Notes: generated by a model from the letters alone, not told the origin. 64,000 bases of DNA from Paenibacillus cymbidii (GCF_004764705.1 NZ_SHLX01000003.1:186001-250000), one strand, 5' to 3'; numbered from the stretch's first letter, positions 43,041 through 51,960 are shown. Numbers and translations: made by a program.

Positions 43041-44555
43041 GTGGGCGGCATCAGTTTGAATGAGGATTGCAGCCACTATTTTTTTTCGCGCTGCGGACAG
43101 CGGATCGGCGAGAAGGAGTTGTGCGATTGGGTCGACCAATACGCCGATACCCAAGTAAAAGAGCTGCTGCTGAATCCGAACGCGATGCGGACGTCTTACG
43201 CAAGCCGCGTATGGGAGCCGATCTGGCAAGGCTACGATCCGAATGGCGGGCTGCGGCAGCCGCTGTTCGCCGGCTTGCCCGGGGAGGAGCGCGAGCGGGT
43301 GCGGCAGTGGGTGCATACCGCGTGGCAGCTCGACCGGGACGGCATCGACCCGTATGCCGTCTGGGTCGACCGCTGCCGCAAACGCGGCCTGTCGCCGTGG
43401 CTGTCGATGCGCATGAATGACGTGCACAACGTCGACAACGAGCGGCATCCTTTCCACAGCCGGCTGTGGCGCGAGCGCCCCGATCTGCGGCGGGTTGCGC
43501 ACCGGTTCGCGCAATGGACCGACCGCGCTTTCGATTACGGGCGCGAAGAAGTGCGGCGGCATCATCTTCGTTTGGCGCAGGAACTGCTCGAGCGTTATGA
43601 CGCCGACGGGCTGGAGCTCGACTGGATGCGCTCCGCTTATCATTTTCGCCCCGGGTATGAAGCGGAAGGAGCGGAGCTGCTGACCGCCTTTGTCGACGAG
43701 GTGCGGCAGCTGCTCGACCGGTTCGCCGACAAGCGCGGCCATGCGATCCGGCTCGGCGTGCGCGTGCCGTCCCGTCCGCAAACGGCGCTCGGCCTTGGAC
43801 TGGACGCCGTTCGTTGGGCGCGCGAGCTGCTCGTCGACACGGTCGTCGTCACTCCGTTCTACCCGACGATTGAAACGGACATGCCGATCGAGCTGTGGCG
43901 GCAGCTATTGGACGGCACCGGCGCCGTGCTCGCCGCCGGACTGGAGCTGATGCTGAGCCCGCATCCCGGCTATCCGGTCAAGCAAACGAATTCGCTCGAG
44001 ACGGTTCGCGGCGCGGCGTCGGCCATGCTGGCGCGGGGAGCCGACCGCATCTATCTGTTCAACTATATGGACAGCGAAACGACGATCGACGACGCTCACG
44101 ACTACCCACGCCTGTTGCGCGAAGTCGGCGAGTTGGAGACGATGCGGGGCAAACCGCGGCGGCACGTCGTTACTTATGCGGACACCTGGGCGCCCGGGGA
44201 GCCGGCTGCGGCTGCGCTTCCGGCCCCTTGCCGCGCCGGCGCTCATGTTCAGTTCCGCTTGCCGGTCGGTCCGGAGACACCGCCAGGCGAGCTGACGGTG
44301 ATTGCCGCGTGGGAGGCGGAAGACGATTCGGCAGCGCCGTCAGCCGGCGATTGCGACGTTTGGCTGAACGGCGATTCGTGCGAAGCGCTCGGGCCGGCGA
44401 GGCCGGACAAACCGCGGCCGAACGAGCCGGCGTTCGCTTATGCCGTGCCGCATTCGTCGGGCAATAGCGACGGATATGTCGTCGTGGATGTGCGCGCCCG
44501 GCACACGCTAACGGTCAAGTGGCTGGAAATCCGAGTGGGCGGTCACGCACGTTAA
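43041..44555 (+). CDS. Glycoside-hydrolase-like barrel protein
   Basis: 504 residues, cytoplasmic (no signal peptide). Residues about 1-380 look like a TIM barrel of the GHL10/Tim44-independent 'hypothetical glycosyl hydrolase' kind: LSPWLSMRMNDVHNVD, YGREEVRRHHLRLAQELLERY, then DADGLELDWMRSAYHFRPG with clustered acidic residues at a strand end, LGVRVPSRPQTALGLG, and DRIYLFNYMDSE. The last 120 residues form a beta-rich domain. GTG 43041 lies 5-6 bases after AAGGAGGAG. The family assignment is tentative and the catalytic residues are inferred. As a gene in the ABC operon it may split the imported glycan. Confidence 0.6.
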   Translation: MGGISLNEDCSHYFFSRCGQRIGEKELCDWVDQYADTQVKELLLNPNAMRTSYASRVWEPIWQGYDPNGGLRQPLFAGLPGEERERVRQWVHTAWQLDRDGIDPYAVWVDRCRKRGLSPWLSMRMNDVHNVDNERHPFHSRLWRERPDLRRVAHRFAQWTDRAFDYGREEVRRHHLRLAQELLERYDADGLELDWMRSAYHFRPGYEAEGAELLTAFVDEVRQLLDRFADKRGHAIRLGVRVPSRPQTALGLGLDAVRWARELLVDTVVVTPFYPTIETDMPIELWRQLLDGTGAVLAAGLELMLSPHPGYPVKQTNSLETVRGAASAMLARGADRIYLFNYMDSETTIDDAHDYPRLLREVGELETMRGKPRRHVVTYADTWAPGEPAAAALPAPCRAGAHVQFRLPVGPETPPGELTVIAAWEAEDDSAAPSAGDCDVWLNGDSCEALGPARPDKPRPNEPAFAYAVPHSSGNSDGYVVVDVRARHTLTVKWLEIRVGGHAR

Positions 44556-44571
44556 GGAGGAGGAAGGCAGC

Positions 44572-45768
44572 ATGAATGGCGGCAAAAGAGTGTTCGGCAA
44601 CGAGCTGAAGTACGTGCAGGAGGTGCTGGACAGCGAATTCGCCAGCTCGCAAGGCTCGAACTTGTCGAAGCGGCTGGAGCGGCAGTTCGCCGAACGGTTC
44701 GGCGCGGCGTACGCTGTTTCGCACATTAACGGCACGGCCACGATGCACAGCCTGTTGGAGGCGATCGGCGTCGGCCCCGGCGACGAAGTGATCGTTCCGC
44801 CGCTGACGATGGCGGCGACGACGCTGGCGGTGCTGCAGGCCAATGCGACGCCGGTGTTCGCCGACGTGGACCCGCGCACGTTCCTGATCGATCCGGCTGC
44901 GATCGAACGGAACATAACGGACAAGACGAAGGCGATTATTCCGGTGTCGCTGTACGGGCTGTCGCCGGATATGGAAGCGATCATGGCGCTTGCAGCGCGA
45001 CACGGACTGTACGTGATCGAGGACAACGCGCAATGTTTCCTCGGCACTTACAAAGGAAAGCTGGTCGGCTCTTGGGGCCACGCGGCCAGCTACAGCTTCC
45101 AAAGCTCGAAGCATATGACGAGCGGCGAAGGCGGCATGGTGACGACGAACGATCCGGACCTCGCCGACCGCGTGCGCAAAATCAGCTCGCTCGGCTACGC
45201 GGGCGTCGGCGCTGCCAAAGGCAAAATCAGCAAAACGGACATCCAGGATCCCGACTATTCGCGGCACGTCTCCGCCGGGTGGAATTACCGGCTGCCCGAG
45301 CTGTGCGCTGCCGTTGCGCTTGGACAGTTGGAGCAGCTCGATTGGCTCGTACAGCGCCGGATCGAAGCGGCGGCCGTCCTGGACGAAGCGGTGCAGGGGT
45401 GCGAGTGGCTGACGCCGCAATTCGTGCCGGAAGACTGCACCTCCTCCTACTGGGCGTATACGGTGAAGCTCGATCCGGCCCGGACGGATTGGCGGACGTT
45501 TCGCGATCGCTTCCTTGCGTTCGGCGGAGACGGCATTTATTCCGCCTGGAAGCTGACTTATTTGGAGCCGATGTTCGTTCAGCTCAGCCTGCTGGGACGG
45601 GAGCGCTGGATTACAGACGCGAACAAACGGAAGTACAAGATCGGGCTGTGTCCGCTCGCGGAAAGCCTGCAGCCGTTGCTGCTGCAGTTCAAAACCAACT
45701 ATTGGGCGCCGGAGGAAGCGGAGGCGCAGGCCGACATTTTGCGGCGGACGATTCGTTCCTTCGGTTGA
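44572..45768 (+). CDS. DegT/DnrJ/EryC1/StrS-type PLP aminotransferase
   Basis: 398 residues, fold type I sugar aminotransferase. The PLP lysine is K180 in SYSFQSSKHMTSGEGGMV, the PLP-binding aspartate D151 in VIEDNAQCFLG, and HINGTATMHSLLEAIG forms the phosphate loop. Members add an amino group to keto-sugars, usually nucleotide-linked and in biosynthesis; a few act on free sugars such as in valiolamine or inosamine routes. Here the gene lies in an uptake operon, 16 bases after the barrel protein and 33 before the sialidase-like gene, so a catabolic reversal (amino-sugar to keto-sugar) is possible but unproven. AAGGAGGAGG precedes the ATG. Confidence 0.9.
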   Translation: MNGGKRVFGNELKYVQEVLDSEFASSQGSNLSKRLERQFAERFGAAYAVSHINGTATMHSLLEAIGVGPGDEVIVPPLTMAATTLAVLQANATPVFADVDPRTFLIDPAAIERNITDKTKAIIPVSLYGLSPDMEAIMALAARHGLYVIEDNAQCFLGTYKGKLVGSWGHAASYSFQSSKHMTSGEGGMVTTNDPDLADRVRKISSLGYAGVGAAKGKISKTDIQDPDYSRHVSAGWNYRLPELCAAVALGQLEQLDWLVQRRIEAAAVLDEAVQGCEWLTPQFVPEDCTSSYWAYTVKLDPARTDWRTFRDRFLAFGGDGIYSAWKLTYLEPMFVQLSLLGRERWITDANKRKYKIGLCPLAESLQPLLLQFKTNYWAPEEAEAQADILRRTIRSFG

Positions 45769-45801
45769 AAACCGGAAAAAATGATTGCGAGGTGACGCGG
45801 C

Positions 45802-46890
45802 ATGACGCTGCGCAAACTGGACGATGTCATCCTGTTCAAGGACGACTGCTATTTATCGTTCCCGAACGTGATCCGCAAGCCGGACGGCGGGCTGCTTCTC
45901 GCCTTTCGCCGCGCGCCGGATTGGCAGGCAACGTTCGGCCATTATACACATGTCGATCCCGGCTCCGAAGCGGTCGTTGCGGCTTCCGCCGACGGCGGCA
46001 GCACCTGGAGCGGTTTACGGACGCTGCATGACGACTATTTGTACGGCGTGCAGGACCCTTGCCTGAACTTACTCGGCGACGGAACAATCGTGGCCACGTT
46101 CTTCAAGTGGAAGGTGTATGACGAGGGCGATGTCAGGGGCCGCCGACCGTCCGACCATCTTGTTTATGGCAAATGGGTCGGCCGTTTCGTCGGCACATTT
46201 ACAAGCCGTTCGCGCGACGGCGGGCTGACGTGGGACGAACCGGCGCCGATGAGCATCGAAGGGGCGGCGGTGCGCGGGAATGCGGCGGAGCTGCCGGACG
46301 GCAGCATCGTTGTCGTCGCTTACCGAATGGATCCGGACCACCGACTGATTGTGGCGAAGTCCCGCGATCGGGGGAGGACGTGGACCCATCACGCCACGAT
46401 CGCGGGATCGGGTGATTTCGATCTTGACGAAACGAACGTATACCGCACCGACGCCGGCAAACTTGTCGCCTTCATTCGTACGCTCGACCGCGACGCCGCA
46501 ACGCCGAAGGAGCGGCGCTCGCCGCTGTTCGTCGCCGAATCTTTCGACGATGGCGATACCTGGAGCGCGCCGAAGCCGACCGGCCTCTACACGCCAAGCC
46601 CGTTTCATGCGCTCCGGCTGCAGAGCGGGCGGGTGCTGCTGACGTACGGGTATCGAGTTGCGCCGTACGGCTTGCGGGCCCGGCTGCTCGAGCCGGAATG
46701 CGGCAACGTCGACGAAGCGGAGGAAGTCGTGCTGCGCGACGACGGACTCGGCACCGACATCGGCTACAGCCATGCCGTGCAGCTGCCGGACGGGCGCATT
46801 TTGATCGTGTACTATTATTACGACGAGCCGAAAGGCGTCCGGTATATCGCCGGCACCTGGTGCGAAGAAGCCTCCGTTGCAGTTTTTTGA
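45802..46890 (+). CDS. Sialidase-like six-bladed propeller protein (BNR/Asp-box)
   Basis: 362 residues with four Asp boxes: SADGGSTWSG (62-71), SRDGGLTWDE, SRDRGRTWTH and SFDDGDTWSA. Segments LLLAFRR and RGNAAELPDGSIVVVAYR fit exo-alpha-sialidase-like families, which may hydrolyse sialic acid or other acidic sugar linkages. There is no signal peptide, so it would act on imported material. The stop codon lies in the first bases of repeat element D. It ends the operon that begins at 35870. The substrate is unknown. Confidence 0.82.
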   Translation: MTLRKLDDVILFKDDCYLSFPNVIRKPDGGLLLAFRRAPDWQATFGHYTHVDPGSEAVVAASADGGSTWSGLRTLHDDYLYGVQDPCLNLLGDGTIVATFFKWKVYDEGDVRGRRPSDHLVYGKWVGRFVGTFTSRSRDGGLTWDEPAPMSIEGAAVRGNAAELPDGSIVVVAYRMDPDHRLIVAKSRDRGRTWTHHATIAGSGDFDLDETNVYRTDAGKLVAFIRTLDRDAATPKERRSPLFVAESFDDGDTWSAPKPTGLYTPSPFHALRLQSGRVLLTYGYRVAPYGLRARLLEPECGNVDEAEEVVLRDDGLGTDIGYSHAVQLPDGRILIVYYYYDEPKGVRYIAGTWCEEASVAVF

Positions 46891-47092
46891 AATAGGCCAT
46901 GATTTGTGGGCTATTTCGATAAAAATGGAGGCGAGCAGCAAAATAACCAGTGAAATCGTTGGTTATTTCACTGAAAAGTATCCTTTCAGGGTGATTGGGA
47001 AAAAATAACCAGTGTTTTCACTGGTTATTTTTGTCTTACAGGGGAAAAACACGAGAATAAGCCGGTTTTCATGGGCTATTTTGGAGGGAGGG
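46888..47092 (+). repeat. Four-hairpin intergenic element, copy D
   Basis: Hairpins at about 46890-46918 (AAATAGGCCAT...GGGCTATTT), 46941-46968 (AATAACCAGTGAAATCGTTG), 47002-47031 (AATAACCAGTGTTTTCACTG) and 47056-47082 (AATAAGCCGG...GGGCTATT), ending in GGAGGGAGG. Here both arms of the middle hairpins carry AACC/GGTT instead of AGCC/GGCT, a compensatory change. It supplies the stop codon of the sialidase-like gene. Confidence 0.85.
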
Positions 47093-47214
47093 GGGCGACG
47101 GGGATTCACGCACATGTTGTCCAAATGACTATCGAACATTTTCACCGTTTGAACTGAAACGGACATAATAATCAACGTTGCGAAGATGGAAATCGGCTAC
47201 GAGGAGCGGTAACG

Positions 47215-48138
47215 ATGGATTACGATTGTGTCATTGTCGGCGGAGGAATCGCCGGACTGCAGGCGGCGATCCAACTGGGCCGCTACGAGCGCCGGGTGCT
47301 GGTGGCCGACGCCGGCCGCGGGCGATCGACGCGATGCCGCTGCTACCGCAATTTGCTCGGCTGGCCGGACGGAGTTTCGGGAGAGACGCTGCGCGGGTTG
47401 GGGCGGCAGCATGCCGAACGATTCGGCGTAACGTTCGTTGCGGAAGAAATCGTGGCGGCGTCCGCCGGCGGCTGCGGTTTTCTGCTGCGCGGTTCGCGCG
47501 ACGAAGCGCGTCTTTATGAGGCGCGCACTTTGCTGCTCGCCACCGGGCTGATCGACCGGACGCCGCCGATTCCCGGCCTCGAGCCTTGTTTGGGCTTAAC
47601 CGTTTACGTATGCCCGGACTGCGATGGCTACGAAGTGAAAGGCAGACGCACGATCGTGCTCGGCGCGGGAACCGTCGGCGCTGAAATGGCGCTGCTGCTG
47701 TCCGCCAAGGCGAGCGAAACCGTTTATGTCAATCACGAGATGACGGAGCTGCCTCCGCAGCTGGCGAGGCGGATGGATGCGGCCGGCATTCGGTATGCGG
47801 CGGAAGCGATCGAGTCCGTCGACGCCGACGAATCGGGTCAGTTTGCCGGCGTAGTGCTGCGCACTGGAGAAAAGGTGGCGGGAGAGCGCGGCTTTGTTGC
47901 GTTCGGGGGCAACCGCGTCCGCTCCGAGCTGGCGCAGCAGCTTGGCGTCGAGCGGCTGGAAAACAGGCATATCCCGACCGATCCGCGGACAAAAATGACC
48001 AATGTGCGCCATGTTTGGGCGGCCGGCGATGTGGCGGTGCATGCGGAGCAAGTGGCGATTGCCATGGGAGAAGGGGCGCAGGCGGCGATATGGATTCACA
48101 AGGCGCTGACTGCCATGGAGCAAGGGGCGGGCGGATAA
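47215..48138 (+). CDS. Thioredoxin-reductase-like FAD-dependent oxidoreductase
   Basis: 307 residues. FAD-binding GGGIAGLQAAIQLGR near the N terminus, a redox-active CPDCDGYE pair (the counterpart of CATC in thioredoxin reductase), NAD(P)H-binding GAGTVGAEMALLLS, and the FAD-contacting C-terminal VWAAGDVAVHAEQVAIAMGEG. The family includes thioredoxin reductase-like enzymes with unknown partners. GAGGAGCGG precedes the ATG. A short AT-rich region without other features separates it from repeat D. A small gene follows. Confidence 0.88.
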   Translation: MDYDCVIVGGGIAGLQAAIQLGRYERRVLVADAGRGRSTRCRCYRNLLGWPDGVSGETLRGLGRQHAERFGVTFVAEEIVAASAGGCGFLLRGSRDEARLYEARTLLLATGLIDRTPPIPGLEPCLGLTVYVCPDCDGYEVKGRRTIVLGAGTVGAEMALLLSAKASETVYVNHEMTELPPQLARRMDAAGIRYAAEAIESVDADESGQFAGVVLRTGEKVAGERGFVAFGGNRVRSELAQQLGVERLENRHIPTDPRTKMTNVRHVWAAGDVAVHAEQVAIAMGEGAQAAIWIHKALTAMEQGAGG

Positions 48139-48197
48139 ATCGGGCGGGCGCCGGGAATGCTGGAACCAAACGGCATGCGGAAGGAGGATGCGTGGCG

Positions 48198-48416
48198 ATG
48201 TGGCATTTCAGCGACAACCGCGAACACCCTCGCAACAGCAAAGAGGCGCGGAGCAGGGAAGCCGCCGGGTCGGCCCAGGCGGCCGGGCAGGAGCGGGAAG
48301 CGGCCGTCGTGATCGATAGTGGCGTCAGTGGCGGCGAAGCGGCGGGAGTCGACGCTTCCGTACTCATTTCGGATGAAGCAAGGGTTCTGTCAAGCGATTT
48401 TCATCAGATGCTGTAG
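48198..48416 (+). CDS. Hypothetical 72-residue acidic protein
   Basis: Begins MWHFSDNREHPRNSKEAR and ends LSSDFHQML; Ala/Glu/Ser/Gly-rich, without membrane helix or known motif, probably disordered. AAGGAGG lies 10 bases before the ATG (an in-frame GTG at 48192 is nearer). It lies 59 bases after the flavoprotein gene and could be co-transcribed. It is supported only by the ribosome site and position; no family is recognised. Confidence 0.45.
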   Translation: MWHFSDNREHPRNSKEARSREAAGSAQAAGQEREAAVVIDSGVSGGEAAGVDASVLISDEARVLSSDFHQML

Positions 48417-48440
48417 TGCGGTCCTGCCCGGAGCGGCCGG

Positions 48441-49466
48441 CTATTTCCAGTTTAGCTTGCGGACCAATTCCGGCAGCCCCTCGTTGCCATTTACGAAAAT
48501 GCGTTTCAACTCGTAAGCGGACTGCTCGTTCGTGGACCTACCTTGCTCGATTGTAAAAGCGTAGCGGTACCGATGGCTGGCCAGCAGCTTCAGCGTTGCG
48601 GCGTTTCGTTCGCCATATGGATAACAATACACATAGGCGGCTGTGCCGTAACGCGCTTCGATCAGCCGCTTCGATTCGGCGATTTCCGCTTCTTGCTGCG
48701 CCGCATCCAGTTGCGGCAAGTGAGGGTGCGTCATGCCGTGCGGCTGAATGTCCCAGCCGGCCGCCTGCAGTTGGTCGACTTGCTCCCAGCTCAAGTAATA
48801 CGGGTCGTCGACCGTACCGGGCGACATGAACAGTGTGGCCGGGAAGCCATATTGCTGCAATAAAGGCATCGCGTTCGTGTAATTGTCGGCGTACCCGTCG
48901 TCGAATGTGAGCAGAATCGGTTTGGCGGGGCCCGGCTTCGTGCCTTCCAGGACAGCGACATAGTCGGCCAGTGTCAGCGGCGTGTAGCCTGCACGGGCGA
49001 AATAGGCAAGTTGCTCTTCGAACTTGGCAACCGGCATAACGGCGGAATTGCCGGGTTCGCTGTCGGAGATGCTGTGATAGTTGAGCACGGGGATTGCGAT
49101 TGGTGTTTTGATCGGCGGCGGCGGCGAGGCCGTGGCAGCAGCCGTTGATGCGGGCGAAGTGTAAGCGGCGAGTGTTGGCGAAGGCGCGAGAGCAGGCGGC
49201 GCGGACGTGAGCGGGTCTACGGTCAAGAGTGCAGATGTGGGCGTGAGCATATGTTCGGGTGAGTGCTCGTGTGCGGTCGGGAACATGGTTGAGTAAGCGT
49301 GAGCAGGCGGTGCGGCGGCGTGTTCTGTATCCGCTCTCATTTCGCGTGAGGCATTTTCACTGCCGGCATGCTCCCGGCCTTCGTTCCTGGAGCAGCCGGC
49401 TGCCATGCAACAACAAACGATCGCCGCTACAAGCGGCAATAAATAAGAAACGCCGCGGCCCGCCAT
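48441..49466 (-). CDS. Polysaccharide deacetylase lipoprotein
   Basis: 341 residues. Lipoprotein signal MAGRGVSYLLPLVAAIVCC with lipobox MAAGC, a low-complexity Pro/Ala/Thr/Ser linker of about 100 residues, and a NodB-type domain: IPVLNYHSIS, LLTFDDGYADNYTNAMPLL (catalytic and metal Asp), HGMTHPHLPQLD (metal His pair) and YPYGERNAATLKL. It probably removes acetyl groups from a wall or extracellular polysaccharide such as N-acetylglucosamine polymers. The ATG at 49466 starts at the signal peptide; in-frame codons further upstream have no ribosome site. Confidence 0.88.
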   Translation of the reverse strand: MAGRGVSYLLPLVAAIVCCCMAAGCSRNEGREHAGSENASREMRADTEHAAAPPAHAYSTMFPTAHEHSPEHMLTPTSALLTVDPLTSAPPALAPSPTLAAYTSPASTAAATASPPPPIKTPIAIPVLNYHSISDSEPGNSAVMPVAKFEEQLAYFARAGYTPLTLADYVAVLEGTKPGPAKPILLTFDDGYADNYTNAMPLLQQYGFPATLFMSPGTVDDPYYLSWEQVDQLQAAGWDIQPHGMTHPHLPQLDAAQQEAEIAESKRLIEARYGTAAYVYCYPYGERNAATLKLLASHRYRYAFTIEQGRSTNEQSAYELKRIFVNGNEGLPELVRKLNWK

Positions 49467-49584
49467 CCGATCACCCGTTCCGAAGAAAGTTGCTATCGTT
49501 CTATTATATGCAGGCCAGCGGCAACATATGCTAGATTCGATTAGCTGTGATCGGCGGCGGCGCAATAAGGCCAATCAGTTTCGA

Positions 49585-50304
49585 TTAGTGAGAAGCTGCA
49601 TATTCTTCCATTTCGGAGGCAGGATCGAACTTTTCTCCGCTCATGAAGAAAGCTGCCGCAAGCGCGATGACAGCCGGGATGCTCGCCCACGCGAAGGTAT
49701 GAACGAGCGAGGAGGTTAGCGCTTCGCTAATTTTCTCCAGAACGGGCACGGGGATATGATCCCGCGTCTGCGGGGTCAAAATATTGCTTGGATCGCTTAG
49801 ATCAATTCCCTCCGTCTGCTGTCCGCCGCTGAACGCGGCCGTTAATCTATTCAGGAAGACATGGCTCTGAATAATGCCGAAGACCGTAATTCCCAGCGTC
49901 ATTCCCAGTTCCCTGTTGAAGTTAAGCGTCGAGCTGGCGGAACCGCGCTGCCGCGCGGCGAAGCCGTGTATGGCCGCGTTGCTCAGTACCGAAAATGATG
50001 AACCGATCCCCAGACCGACCAGAATCATGAAGATCGTGACCATGAAGCGCGAAGTATCGGTCGTCAACGTGGTCAATAGCGCTATACCGATAACCAGCAG
50101 CGTTGTCGTTGGAATCATGATGGAGCGATACTTGAATTTCGCCAATAATGACCCTCCTCCTGCCGCCGTAACGACCGAGCCGAGCATCATCGGAAGCAGG
50201 ACAAGCCCCGAATTCGTCGCTGATCCGCCAAGAACGCCTTGAATAAAAACCGGGATATAGATGGATGCCGTAATAAACGCCGCTCCGCTGAATATCGCCA
50301 TCAT
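49585..50304 (-). pseudogene. MFS drug-efflux transporter, C-terminal half (frameshifted)
   Basis: 239 residues of a DHA2/EmrB-type 14-helix transporter, from helix 9 on (MMAIFSGAAFITASIYIPVF; VGLGIGSSFSVLSNAAIHGF; ending in EMEEYAASH). The first half is encoded immediately upstream in another frame. The apparent ATG here is inside the original gene: moving the frame by two bases at the junction gives the continuous reading NRLFASNMMAIFSGAAF. It has no ribosome site of its own. Confidence 0.75.
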
Positions 50305-51092
50305 ATTACTCGCGAATAGAGCCGGTTCTTAAACATTCCGAAGGTGATGATCGGTTCTTCCGCTCGCCGTTCGATATAAACAAAGGCAAAAAAAAGTGCC
50401 GCGAACAACGCGAATAACCCGATGATCATTCCGGAGTCCCAAGCATATTCCTTGCCGCCAAGCTCAAGCGCGAACATGAGACTAACGATTGAAGCGACAA
50501 GCGTCATCGCGCCGAGATAGTCGATTTTTTGCTTGGAATGCTCAACGGACTCTCTGTAGAAGAACGCGATCAAGACGAAGGCAACGAGACCAATCGGCAA
50601 GTTGATGTAGAAGATCCAGGACCAGTGGATATAATCCGTCAGATACGCGCCCAGAAGCGGTCCGAAAATGCTGGAGAGACCGAATACGGCGCCAAACAGG
50701 CCGCCCATCTTGCCGCGCTTGTCCGCAGGCACCACGTCGAACATGATCGTGAAGGCGATCGGCATCAGCGCGCCGCCGCCGATCCCTTGGATTGCGCGAT
50801 AAATGCTTAGCTGCACGATCGTTTCAGCCGTTCCGCATAAGGCGGATCCGATCATGAAGATAATAATGCCAAAGACGAAGAATCGCTTGCGCCCGTACAT
50901 ATCCGATAATTTGCCGAATATAGGCATGCCGGCCATCTCCGCAACCATATACGCCGAAGTGACCCACATTAATTTGTCGAATCCTCCCAAATCCCCGACG
51001 ATCGTGCCAATTGCCGTTGCGACGATGGTATTGTCCATCGATGCCATTAGAATGGCCAAAAGCAATCCTCCAAGTATGATCCCCATCAGCAA
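50301..51092 (-). pseudogene. MFS drug-efflux transporter, N-terminal half (frameshifted, 5' end lost)
   Basis: 263 residues: helices 1-8 of a DHA2-type multidrug transporter (MASMDNTIVATAIGTIVGDL motif; GKLSDMYGRKRFFVFG motif A; RAIQGIGGGALMP motif C region). It runs into a stop after KNRLYSRVI where the frame shifts. The N terminus begins inside helix 1 without ribosome site, abutting the equally truncated marR. The codons are less G+C-rich than the neighbours. It is probably non-functional, unless the shift is a sequencing error. Confidence 0.75.
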
Positions 51093-51131
51093 AGTGTCGC
51101 GACCGCTCTCGGGTTATACAATAATGATTTC

Positions 51132-51485
51132 TTGTCCATCGATATCCTGCATGAGAAAGGACCCATCACGGCAGGCGAGCTCTCGAAGCTGACCGGGCTC
51201 ACGACAGGGAGCGTTACCGCGCTAATCGATCGGTTAGAGAAGAACGGCTTTGTTCAAAGACAACCTGATCCGAAAGACCGCCGCAAGGTGATTATCGTCC
51301 CGCTATACGAGAATAAAGAGGACGTCAGCAGAATATACCTTCAGCTTCATGCGGAGATGGTGAAGCTGGCCTCTTCCTATTCGGATGAAGAACTCGCGCT
51401 CATAACGCAGTTCCTTGGCCAAGCCAGCGCCGTCCTGGAGGATCAGATCCTCCAACTTCATTCGAAAGCGCGCAACAAATCATAA
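51132..51485 (+). pseudogene. MarR-family regulator lacking its 5' end
   Basis: At least 117 residues: winged-helix core GPITAGELSKLTGLTTGSVT, ALIDRLEKNGFVQRQPDPKDRRKV and a C-terminal dimerisation helix. The same frame is open upstream to 51051 and reads HQQSVATALGLYNNDFLSID, clearly MarR-like, but contains no ATG, GTG or TTG before 51132. About 20-30 N-terminal residues and the promoter are missing. The upstream part overlaps helix 1 of the divergent MFS gene on the other strand. A TTG at 51132 might still give a shortened protein. It probably once repressed the efflux gene. Confidence 0.7.
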
Positions 51486-51506
51486 CGAGACAAGGGGGAA
51501 GAATAA

Positions 51507-51941
51507 ATGGCCGTACTCATTCTATTCGCAACAAAAACCGGGGCAACGGCACAATGCGTAAACGTATTGTCGGAGCAACTGTCGAATTGCACGACATGCA
51601 ACCTGGAGACGGACAAGCCTGCTTTCGGACAATTCGACCGTATCATTCTGGGGGCGGGAGTAAGAGACGGGAAAATATACAAGCCGATTCGGGACTTCAT
51701 CAAAAAAAATCATGACGAGCTCCTGAAGAAAGTCACGGGATACTTTATTTGCAACGAGAAGCCCAAGGAAACGGAAGAGATTATCGAGAAGAATATTCCG
51801 GCCGACCTGAGAAGAGCGGCGCTCTGCATGGAATCGTTCGGGGGCTATAAAGCCTACAAGGCACCAAAGGAAGTCACCGATCAGTTGCAAGGGATTTTCG
51901 TCGATCGGATCAAATCTTTCGCCGAGAAGTTCGCGCAGTAA
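51507..51941 (+). CDS. Flavodoxin-like protein
   Basis: 144 residues. The N-terminal FMN phosphate loop reads LILFATKTGATAQC; FDRIILGAGVRDGKIYKPIRDFI is the second flavin contact; the C-terminal part includes CMESFGGYKAYKAPKEV. This fits the flavodoxin_5/HemG-like domain found in small stress-related flavoproteins. AAGGGGGAAG precedes the ATG. It lies 22 bases after the marR remnant, so it was probably in its operon and may now depend on another promoter. The redox partner is unknown. Confidence 0.82.
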   Translation: MAVLILFATKTGATAQCVNVLSEQLSNCTTCNLETDKPAFGQFDRIILGAGVRDGKIYKPIRDFIKKNHDELLKKVTGYFICNEKPKETEEIIEKNIPADLRRAALCMESFGGYKAYKAPKEVTDQLQGIFVDRIKSFAEKFAQ

Positions 51942-51948
51942 CAGGAAT

Positions 51949-51960
51949 CCCCCCCCCCCC
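51949..51960. repeat. Poly-C tract
   Basis: Twelve consecutive C directly after the flavodoxin-like gene, unlike anything else in the window. It may vary in length by slippage or reflect a sequencing problem. Confidence 0.6.
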
